From NCBI GenBank assembly GCA_033060915.1, contig CM065378.1:31322501-31386500 (forward strand): a stretch of DNA of 64,000 nucleotides. The letters run 5' to 3'. Origin of the DNA: Euryodendron excelsum. Lineage: Eukaryota > Streptophyta > Magnoliopsida > Ericales > Pentaphylacaceae. A program made the position numbers and the translations under genes. The notes below the pieces were generated by a model. The model had not been told where the DNA came from, ran no database searches, and was given only the letters and a program-made list of their open reading frames with translations. Positions 1 through 11,200 of this stretch are shown here, one piece after another. Numbering within the stretch: the stretch's first letter is position 1; every line of letters starts with the position of its first letter.

Positions 1-335
1 GACGAGTATAGTTTCAAAATGTGTGTTGAATAATTTTTAACATTTTCAAAAGTAGTTAGAAAAATAATGAGAAATCTATTTTGTTGTGACCAAAAAAAAA
101 AAGAAAAGATAATTACAATAATATAGAGTAATGAAATTTCTTGACATCAACATTAGGGAAATGTCAATACAACTATTGAGGAAAAACATAGGAATCCTTC
201 CACGAATTGAAAGACAAGTACGCTAGGATTCAACCAGTTCAGTATACTGTTTATTAAATGGGATTGTTTGAGAGTGGTTGGGCATGTAGTTTAGTTTCCC
301 AGTCATCATCTGGGTTCAAACCTTAGCCCCTACCA

Positions 336-578
336 TGAGAAAATATTAAGTGCAACGGTGTTGCTATCATTTTGCTAACATAGTATTACAGTTCAATCCC
401 ATCATGTCCAATGCATGTGTTAAAATTCTAATTACCATGGCACATCATCAATTAGTGGGAATCACTCTTTATTTTAGGCAATTGAATTACAACACATGTA
501 TTTGACATGATGTGATTGACGTATGATAACACGTTAGCAAAATGACGTGACATTACCATTGCATTGAATATTTTCTCA
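336..578. repeat. Foldback (inverted-repeat) element, MITE-like
   Basis: The two ends are inverted copies of each other. The left arm starts TGAGAAAATATT and the right arm ends AATATTTTCTCA. The match continues with some mismatches for about 95 bp per arm (left about 336-433, right about 482-578) and includes CATTTTGCTAAC and CATCATGTC in both. The loop is only about 50 bp. Such long-arm hairpins are typical of foldback MITEs. No coding capacity and no certain target duplication were seen, so the superfamily is open. Confidence 0.65.
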
Positions 579-664
579 CCCACCACAAGTTTCGGCCTCC
601 CTTGAACCAAAAATAAAAGAAAAGAGAGGGATGGTGTGTTGTTTTAGGGGAAGTTGAAATTGCA

Positions 665-720
665 TATTGTTTAAAAGTGTAAGATTAATTTATATTGTTT
701 AAAAGTGTAAGATTAATTTA
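665..720. repeat. 28-bp tandem duplication
   Basis: Two perfect adjacent copies of a 28-bp AT-rich unit (665-692 and 693-720), followed by a partial third start (TATTGTTA). No function is evident. Confidence 0.9.
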
Positions 721-1379
721 TATTGTTATCAACTCTTTGGGGTCACCCAAGGCTTTTAGCTTGGTAATTGCTCAATTTGTGCAGGACTACAAAGGGCCAA
801 AATTAGTCATGATATGCAAGCTGGCCAGGACACTCGGTCATTAAAAAAGAAAAAAAGGTCAATTTGTACTTGGTTAAACAATTCTACAACTTTTTATTAA
901 AATCAAGTTTTACTAAATTAACCTTTGGATTACAAACTCCTTCACCCTCTTTTTTTTTTTTTTTTTTGGGAAGAAATTACGAACTCCTGTCATGAACATC
1001 AGGAATGCTAATTTTCATATTCAAGATTGGGTCTCCCTCATTCATTTGTTGTATTTTTTGGTGCGATATAACTCTATGTTGGGAGACAATTTGACTTTAA
1101 ACTGAATCTTTATAAGGAGGATAATAAACCCACGTTTGTAAATTCAACTCAGCTTTCAAATTTTGATTTTGATTTTTTGTTTGGTCTGGTTATTCTGGTC
1201 TTTTTCAAATTAAGCGTTTATTTTTTGGGTCGTCACGGTTTGAAATTTTTTGGTGTGGGCTTCAAAATTGATTTACAGAATATTGGTAACCCAGGTAATT
1301 TTCAATCGGCCCACTATCTTCCTTTCCCTTTTTAGGTCCAGGCCCACCTCAATTTCTCACGAGTCACGAGTGCACCAGA

Positions 1380-1596
1380 GAAGAGTCAAGCTCGCTCTCT
1401 TTCTCTAGCGGCAGCTCTCAGAGTCATCGACGAGGGAGGCTTCAGGGTTTTGAAATCTGGTTGGGGCTTCCGCAAGTAAGACATCTGTCTCTCCTGTTGT
1501 ATGTACGCGAGAACGAATTGCTTCCAATGTTCTTGTCATTGTGTATGAAATTTTGCTAATACCATACATAATTTGAACACGCCCCCGCCACCGCCC

Positions 1597-1649
<53 letters not shown>

Positions 1650-2277
1650 AAAGGAAACATAATTTAATCGCTAGCACACCAAACCCAAAAATCCCTGTAA
1701 TAACTTGTCATGAATTACTTGTCGTGCATATGTATATTGGTAGTTACAAAAGCACAATGTTGGGTATGGTGATTGAATTTGTTAATTTGTGTGTGAAATT
1801 TTTGAAAACGTCTGATGGCCCAAATAAACATTGAGTTTAGTTTTCATTTTCAAAAGGTTTAAGGCTTGTGTGGATGATCCTTGAGAGTTGAGTAGCTTCA
1901 TTCCATTTTTTGTCATATAAATTTTTTTGTTCTATGATGAATGTAAACAAAATGAAATGGTGCAATCTCATTACATCCCAGAAGTACCACCAGCTAACCC
2001 TTTTCACAAATGGCATCATTTTAGATACTTTATTTGTATCTTTTCTGCTGAACATGTCATCTTACACAATGTTTATGGACACTTCAAAGCATGTATAATT
2101 GATGACAATATAACTTTTGATTGGAACTCTGAATGATGTGTTTTAGTTATGATTGCTTCTATATCAATGCTTATGTTTCTGGATGATATTTTGTGTTTAG
2201 TACTTAAATAGTTAATTTTTATTAGGGGCAGAAATGAGACACTTTTTCCCATTTTCAGTTGATTTAAGGTTGTATAT
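1380..2277 (+). promoter_or_regulatory. Likely 5' UTR exon and 5' UTR intron of ALKBH8-type gene
   Basis: A CT-rich stretch around 1,380-1,475 ends in a good donor (GCAA/GTAAGA, intron from 1,476). A pyrimidine tract with CAG at 2,256-2,258 gives an acceptor 19 nt before the start codon at 2,278. With this acceptor the upstream ATG at 2,234 falls in the intron. If the alternative acceptor at 2,225 (TATTAG) is used, that ATG enters the mRNA and opens an out-of-frame uORF overlapping the main start. Inferred from splice signals only. Confidence 0.45.
1588..1647. repeat. Poly-C followed by poly-A tract
   Basis: About 27 C residues run directly into about 30 A residues inside the inferred 5' UTR intron. 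Low-complexity; its length may be unreliable in an assembly. Confidence 0.9.
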
Positions 2278-5200
2278 ATGGGTTTGCCGCGATTTGCACG
2301 TCCTAAAGGACTGGATGGCAAGTCAAGTCCTAACCTTTATGTGGCCAACTGTGGACCAGCTGTCGGACTTTCTTTTGACACTATTGCATCAGTGTTCAGT
2401 ACCTTTGGAGAAGTGAATGGAGTCTATGCAGCTGATGAGAGTGGTACTCGTGTTATTGTTTCTTATATTGAAGAGAGTTCTGCTCAAGCAGCTTTAGAGG
2501 CTTTAAACAGACATTCATGCCCTGATCTTGGAGGCCGTTTCTTGCACATACAATATTCAATAATTCAACCTCCTAAACAGGTACTAATTGTGTGCTTACT
2601 CTAACTTCTTGTTAGCTTTGAATTTGAACCATAATATGAGTACAAATTTATCTCTAAATTTGGCTCAGTTTTGTATAGAGTAATTATATTTGAAGTAATA
2701 AACATGGAGACGTGCGGGCTGGGGCTGCATGGAGTTCACCTTGTTTACATTTGAATTGTATGGGGATATCCCTTGGGCTAAGCAGCACAAACGCTTATGT
2801 GGAGGGGCTATTCCATGATGGACAAGTGACAAATGCCAACAATTTTTCAACACTCCCATACTTGTGCCTGATACTTATTAGATGTGTCCATTATTTAAAA
2901 AGAAGTTTCATTATTTTGTACTCTTCGCCAATGCCCATAAGGAGCATTGCTTGATACTCATGAAAATAAGATGAATGCATGCTAAGTTTCCAATCTTTTC
3001 TTAAAAGTAAATAAGAAAAAGAAAGTTTGACTTTGTACAGTTGCAACTACAATTGAAGCATGCAATGGACACTTTCCTAGAATGCAATCATGGAGAAAGA
3101 AAGTATAAAAAGACAACGGTAAAAGAATATAATATGTATGTAACATGCTTAATTTCATATTCCTCATTATGCAGATGTTAATACAAATATTTAAAATTAA
3201 TAAAAGTTACTATTTGTCATATAAACATGTGCTCACACGTAAACTTATAAAAAATAACTAGATAACAAATGTATAAGTAAACATTCGTATTTATGTATTT
3301 CCATGTCCTACTGTTTTAGAAGATGTTTCTGTGCCATATTGTGTGACGAAATCATCATCGTCAATGATGGTGATTCTAACTTCTAAGCATGGGACATATT
3401 TTTCTAGTTGAGATCTAGAAATATATTTTACCACTTCATTTCTGCTACAGATACACTTTGCCTACGTTGATGCATTTTATGGATGAACTCCCTCTCAAGG
3501 GCGGGTATAAATTCCTGAAATAAACTTATATTTTCATGGCTGATGTTTAGTCTCCAAAGTTCATAAGCTTTCTTGATTCCACTTTGAAGTGATTAAAATC
3601 CTTGTAAATGCAGATAAATTTATGTTTTTGAACAGCATTTCCAATTTGCTATTTTACATGATTCATAATACCAAGCTGGGCTCTGCATGGTTTATTAGTG
3701 TATGGGATTTGAGTCGGTGATGCTTAAGTCAGTTAAGGACCTATTTGTTTTGTGGAGTAGGGGATGCCCAAGAGGTTGAGATAGAACCTTAGAAAGGCTT
3801 GGGATACGACCCTTTATGTTTGATATGGTGTCTGTGGAGGGAAAGGAATAAGAGATCTTTTGAAGATGAGGAGATGTTTATTCTTAGCCTAAAGGGTGTG
3901 GTGCTTGTCTCTTTATATTTTTGGTTGAGGGAAGCGTTTGCTTTTTATTTACACTCCTGTGTTGAGTTTTTCGGGGATTTGTTTGTATATCCCTGTAAAT
4001 ATATAGGGGTTTTTTGAGTGTATTGCTCGTTTGTATACTTCGTGGGTACAGGTTACACCCCCAAAATTGGCGCCTTTTAGTATACTTTTATTTTTCAAAT
4101 AGATAAAACCAAATTAGGGCTCCTTTGGATCTAGAAAAAATTATGGCTCATTGGGACTCATAACCTGTGCATGGCATTTGATGTGCATTCTTTCCTGTTG
4201 GTTGATTTGTTTATTGTCCTTAAATAAGTCTGCCTTTTGTTAGGTTCATATGAATGACTCAATTCCAGTATCTTTGGTAGCTTCAGAGTTGAATATTCCT
4301 GGCCTTTACTTGTGGCATGATTTTGTCACTGCCACAGAAGAGGAGGTTGGTAATCTTTTTTTGTTTTTAGCAATATTAATTCTTGCATTGTTTCATATGC
4401 TTCATTTTATCATTTGGATACTGTTTGAGGTACTATTGCGAGAAGCTTATTGGACTTTGCCCTATATATGTAAATCTGGATTGAATTTTTCAGGAAATGC
4501 TTGCAGCAGTTGACGATAGACTTTGGAAAAATCTTGCAAAAAGAAGGGTTCAGCACTACGGGTATGAGTTTTTATATGAAGTAAGTGATTATAGAAAGGG
4601 ATGTTTGTGAACTATCCTCCTAACACTTTTTTTTCAACCTTAATGTGCCACATTCCTAAATTTCTGGTCTTTTGTTTTTTGTCTTTTTTTCCCCCCTCTC
4701 AAAATGGAACATGAGGATGTGTAATTTAAGGATATGTTGTTAAATTGCTTTTTCTGGACCTCTTCTGTAGTATTAGGAAACTTTGTTAACTTGGAGGACA
4801 AATGCAGTTTTTGTTATGTTACTTTAGGACCATTTATTGGAATGTATTTTTAAGTTGATAGAATTGACTTTGCTTGGTAGGATTGCAGGACATAATTCAG
4901 CATTAGGAAGATTTAATTGGAGTCCTTGGGTGCTGACCTTTAAATGTTTAATTCAGAAGTGATTTAACTCTATATACCTCTTGATCACCTTATATTCAAT
5001 TTCCTTCACCCTGCTTAATGGTTCCAATAATATTCTCCGTGATCGTGATTGGCATCTTCTTCTTCTTTGCAATTTGCCATTCTAATTACAATCAGCACTT
5101 AATTTCTTTAGCTGCTCATCTCAAATCCAAGTTCCTTAATCCAACCCTTTGCTTGCCTTCTGGGCTTTATTGAGGCTGAAACAAAAAATTGCTCTCTGGA

Positions 5201-8200
5201 TTATCCTTAACAATTCAAGCACTCTATCGCCTGTCAAATGAAGCCAGTTCTAACCTGTTTCTGTCCACAATGTGCTTGTTGCCACCAATCTAACTCTTAG
5301 ACCACAGTCTTTGTTTGTAACCTTAACCATTATGAGCTTATCTGTAGACAGCATTATTCAATGTTTTTTATTGCCATAAAGGGTCATTATGGTATCAGAG
5401 CTTGTACGAGAGTCTTTCCACTCACTTGTGCTACAATATTTATACATTTGGGTTTAGCCTAAATTAAAAAAAAAATTGTAAGGAAATTTGGAATTACTGG
5501 ATAATCCTTCCAGGAATTTGGGGCTGTGTTATATCTTTGGCGAGCATTGTACAGGATGTTAACCTTGTTTAAAGAACTGAACTAGGAATGTTGAATCAGT
5601 CTCCATTTGACTAAATGTTTTAAAGCATGAGTACATATCTATGGTAACCTTGTTTGAAGAACTGAATTAGGAATGCGGAATCAGTCTCCGTTTGAATAAA
5701 TTGTTTAGAGCATGAGTACATATCTATGGTATTAGTAGAGTGCTCTGTTCCAACTTTCAATTGTTTTACTTTTTTGCTAACAATAAGGACCATCTGGATG
5801 GCTTTTCATGATATTGCAGATTTATTTCATGAATGGTACAGGGGTTGTAATTGGAGCTGTAAATTGATTAAAAAAATAAAATTTTTGGTGCATTTTTCTT
5901 CTTTTCTTTTTTATTTTGAAGTTTCATCACTGTTTCATGGGCATGATGACTCCTGTGTTTTATATCGGGAGGGTACCGACTGGTCTGAGTATGAAAAATA
6001 AAAAATAAAGGACCAACTGGTCTAATGATCATTCTGCTCTGTTGCATTGTGATAAAGGATAAGCCTAAGGACCGGCTAAGAGATGTATTTCTTCTTTTTG
6101 CCCTCCTTGTTTTGCGCAGACAAGGAACGTTAATACAAGGCAACACATGGGTGAACTGCCATCCTTTGTTTCTTCTGTACTTGAAAGAATCTCGTTGATT
6201 CCAGATCTTGATGACGGCGCAAATATAGTTTTGGACCAACTCACGGTATGTAGTGAGTTGTTTTTGCTCTCCACAGATTGTGATATTTTTCTGTAATTGT
6301 AGAAGTTGGACCTCATTTAGTTTGTTCTATTCTATGCTGGGTTGGGGAGAATTTGCTGTTCCATCACAAATATGTCAAGCCTTTAACATTAATTTATGCT
6401 CCTAGCTTCCTTTATGATTAGGAGCCTTTGTATATCTGGTTATAACTAAGACTGCAATTGTGTGGCTTTTGTTTCAGGTTAATGAATACCCCTCTGGAGT
6501 GGGCTTGTCCCCACATATAGACACCCATTCAGCATTTGAGGGATTAATTTTCAGCCTTTCCTTAGCAGGGCCTTGTATCATGGAGTTTAGGAGGTATTCT
6601 GAAGGTGTTTTGCTTCCAAAACCTCATTTAGGTACAGACAGCAAAGTAGAAAATTCTGACAGTAGTTCAAATTTTATAAGGAGAGCTATTTATCTGCCCC
6701 CTCGATCAATGTTATTGTTATCTGGGGAGGCACGGTATGCTTGGCATCATTATATTCCACACCACAAGGTATATGTTACTATCCATAGTTGTCAACTCTT
6801 TAACACAGACTCCTGTTGATTATTCAAACATGTTCCATATGTAAAGTATATTACGTTATCTGGGGAGATCATCTTTTCAGCTATTCCTCCTGTTTTTGAT
6901 GGGTACTTCACTTTTTTTAACATATGACCACCATCTATTCCTCCAAGAGCCATTTGTGCGGACTCTTATCCTAGATACAATCTCATTCTTCATCAGCATA
7001 AACTAAACCAGATAGTATGTTTCAAGTGTTTTTGATTCAAGAAAACTGTGAGCACTTTTATCCATTGTTAGCTAGTCTCCTTTTTGTGTTGTATTGTGTT
7101 TTATTTGGTCATTGTGTATTTGGTCTTACCCTATCCCTTGGAGGATATATTTTCTGGCATTTATAATTTTGCTTCTGACTCTAAACTGCTATAGCATTCA
7201 GCTATATCCAATTTATTTGGAAAGGGAAAAACTTGAGAATATTTAGAGGTTAGAGTTTTGTTAGTGGTAGCCTAAGAAGCACGGACACAAACACAAGTGT
7301 CAGACATGACACGTGTCAGACACGTCGACATGGTGATTTTTAAAAAATGCAGTAACCTAAGAAGCACGAACACAGACACGACACGTGTCGGACACGTCGA
7401 CATGGTGATTTTTAAAAAATGTAAGACACGACACGCTGGGAACACGGCAAAAGAATATGTTTTTATAAATTTTTATATGTCATATATATAAATATTTTAC
7501 AAAAAGAGGTGAAACATATACAACATAACATCAATTAAAATTAAAAAATAACATATTTCAGTACTTAATTGACAACAAATCATTCACATTTAGTCAATTA
7601 AATTCCATAAAAAATGATAAAGGAAGCAAACACCTCAAGAACAAAAAAGTTGTTCCATCAATTCATAAAACTATAAAGTCATAAACTATGCAACACATTA
7701 AAACGTTATTATACTTCATTAACCATTCATTATCATCTAATATAGTTGAGCTCCCACCGTGTTCTTAAAGTGTCCAAAATGGGACAAGCGTGTCTAAGCC
7801 GTGTCTGTGGAGTATTCGATTTAAAATAATAATAAAAAGTCAAACACATAAAATGGGAGTGTCAGACACTCGTGAGTGTCGGCGTCAGACACGTGTTCGA
7901 CACGGGTACCGCTCTTCCAACGGAGTGTCCATGCTTCCTAGGTGGTAGCCAAGAAACTTGAACTTTTGTTTGTGTTCTTCCCTTCCCCTCCTTATTCATA
8001 GGAATCGGTCTTAATTCAAGTATCATAATAGGATATTTTAAGTGACATTTTTGTTTCCACTGGAACAGGATCCTTATGTCTAGTTTGTTGGGTCTTATTC
8101 CGTTTTTGTTTAGGTTTGAGAATGCCTTCTCCATTCTATTTCTGATCCTTGTTATTGAAATTCTTATTTGTTGAAGAAAACATTTGTTTGCAGAAATAAG

Positions 8201-11200
8201 TGTTTGCAATGATGTGAGTAGGGGTTGATTATTATACTTCGTGAATTGATTTCATGTCTGAAAATGGATTAAGTTCAACTCAGTGTTACCAGAAAATGAT
8301 AGTACCCTAGTGATTTATGTTTTTGGAACGGCATTCCAAAGCATGGTACACTTCCGTTCCAAAATGGTAAATTTAGCTATCCAATATGTTCTCAAAAATT
8401 TTCCTATTTATTTCCTTAAAAGTTACCTAAGGCAGAAAAAAAATCAAATATAGTGAACGAAAACCCGGAGAGAATGGAGTTTTGGTAGAAGAATATGCGG
8501 AAAAAAAGAGAGACTATAATGCTCTTGGAAATAGGTTTTTAAATGATTAATTTGAAAAAATACACTATATTTTATAGGATTTCTAATTGTTAAAAGAAAA
8601 TTACTCTACAAGTACCTTAAATTCTAATAATAATAATATATACTAGTCCATCTTTGTCGAACCACATTTTTTAGTATGTCCCGTATCACGTTCTCATTCC
8701 CATTCCACGTGTTGGAACGATTTGCGTTCCAGGCAACATAGGTTCAACCAAAGTCTATTATGATGTGGTTCTTGATTTTACAGGTTTGTAAACTTCGATG
8801 ATGTTATATGACTTTAGTGATGATTAAAGTTAAACATTAACTCATACTTGAGATTTGTAGTGTGGGCCATAGGATGGGAGTAGGAAGAGGAACTATCGCA
8901 TACTTCAACTAATGAATAAAATATAACAGAATTACGGTGTTGTTGGGTGACAATTAGAATTTGGAAGTATAATTAGTCTGGAAGTTTCCTACTATGAGGT
9001 GTACTTATCTTTATTCTATAGAATGTTGTTTCGCATGGAATGTAGATGGTTGCTTATAATTCAAAGCTTAGGGGTCCGCCCTATTGTTCAGAGAACTTTG
9101 CAGGCTACATTTTTTTTATCTTGCATCTACTAATCAAAATTCACTTCAGCCATTCTTCTTCTTCTTCTTCTTCTTCTTCTTCTTCTTCTTCTTCTCTCTC
9201 TCTCTCTGTGTGAAAGGAAGGACATTGATTAACTCAAGCTTGGCAAATGTTTTATGATGCACTGTGTTTGTTGGTCATCTGTTGGATTAATTGATATGTG
9301 ATTTCGGTATGTAACTTGACTATATTCTGACCATCTAATTGAGAGTGCATGATAACCCATGCACTTCAACCTATCAGCCATCCTTTGGGCCCTTCTTCTT
9401 TTTCCCTCTTATTTTCTTTCCTTGTCATTCTTTCTTCTTCTTTTGCTCCCTTATCTTTTCTTTCTTTTTTTTTTTCAAAAAAAATTATTTTTATCTGATA
9501 TTTATTGGGTCCTTGAAGCATCATCATGAACCAGATCGAAGGTAAAGCGTATGGGACATGCCTTTAGATGTGGCTACTGTACCCTCATGTCTAATGGGTC
9601 GAAGAATTTCCATTAGATCTGATGTTATTAGAGCTAGAATGCATGCTAGAGTAGTTTGCTGATGGTGGAACAGATCACTGGAGGAGATAAATGTTAGCGT
9701 CTGCTTTGGTTTGACTTTGGCAATTTGAAGGAGGGTCTTCATCTTTCAGGCCTGTTTGGTACTTATTTTCCAGAGTTGCACATGGTACCCTATACTTTAA
9801 TATTTTTGCTAACCAAAATTAAAATTCTGCTCCTTATTTTGTTGTAATTCCAAAATGACCTAGACTTTTAGTATCCAAACTTATCAAAAAGTCTTGTACC
9901 TTCACCTTTCCCCTTAAATTACGTGTCTTTTATCACTAGCCACACCCATTTGTAGATACTTAGATACTTTTAGTAGTGTCTTCAGTTTTGAAGGTTTGGA
10001 GGAGTGGATCATACTCTTCTAAAATATATAAAGTATCCATGTCAGACACTAGACACTTGGACTCCCAACACTTGGGTAATGGTATGGGTATAGATATGTG
10101 GCCGACATGTATTATTTGACATTCACCTAACAAAAATGATTAGTAGTTTGACTTTACTGAATAGATATGAATAAATCTCTAATACTATGCGTGAAAATGC
10201 TCTATAATACCTTGTAAACATTATTTTATCTTTAGAAAAAAAAAGAAGTATATAAAAAAAATATGAATATTTTGTTGTATACCCTTGTCTTTGAACATAG
10301 GAATTAGACAAAATTCAACAGCTAGCTACATACCTGTACCCAACATCCGTACCCGAGTCCATGTAACATAGCAAACGGCTATCCCTCAGTCTTCGTAACG
10401 TAAGATACAATATTAAGGGCTTTAGGCATAGTGGTTGGAGATATTACCAAGGATAACGCTTTATGTGATCTAATGATTTCTAATAAGAGAAATGGAGTTT
10501 GAAAGGAGAAAACTTGCGTCTTCATAAAAACTTCCATAATCTAATAAATATCCTTCATGAAACATCACTAGGGTGATTTGATCATTTCCTTCTACCTTGT
10601 GTTTAGAGTTTTATTTCTTCCTTGTCCTTTATAGATTATTTAACGATATTTTTGTGTGAGCACTAGTTTTTCAGTTCGTTTATGTTGGACAATCTCTTTA
10701 CCATGCTGTATCCTCCCTCTCTCTCTCTCCTACTTTCTTTTGTTTCTTCTTCTTTTTCTCTTGATTCTTCATGACCTTTGTTTTGTCCCAAAATATAGCC
10801 CTCCAATTGTAGCAAGTTCCACCACAATAACAAAATTTTTGTTGACATGATGGGACCCACCAACAGATCCTGTGCACTGTGGCACAACCTGAAATTGCGT
10901 GTCAAATTCTGTGCTCTCTCTTCTTCTTCTTCTTCTTCAAGCAAAATGTCCAATTAGTGTTCTCAAGTTACTGTTTACAACCCCGAAAAAGTGCACTTTT
11001 TCAGACCCCAAAACCCTAAGAAATTGATGTTCAAATTCAATGTTACCAGAAAATGCTAACACCTTAGGGTTTTGGGGCTAAAAGGTAAATTTTTGGGTAT
11101 TAGCGTTTTTGAAGGTCCCATAAAGGAATTTAGTCTTGATGTATTACTATTATGGTGTGGAAGAGTTCTAGAGTCTTATGACATGTATAAGAGGGCTTTA

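Larger units (their letters stand above)
1..1320. other. Intergenic region upstream of ALKBH8-type gene
   Basis: No coding region was recognised. It is AT-rich and contains a foldback element (336-578), a 28-bp tandem duplication (665-720) and a T-tract around 950-967. The downstream part should hold the promoter of the ALKBH8-type gene, but no TATA box could be assigned with confidence. Confidence 0.5.

Noticed and set aside
255..320. tRNA-like stretch with GGGTTCAAACC box B resemblance
   Set aside because: No cloverleaf stem pairing could be drawn and no box A was found at the right distance. It is probably a decayed repeat.
5389..5400. TGGTATCAGAGC, identical to the initiator-Met tRNA primer-binding site of many Copia elements
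   Set aside because: No LTR end or element coding sequence lies beside it. At most it is a small relic, so no element was called.
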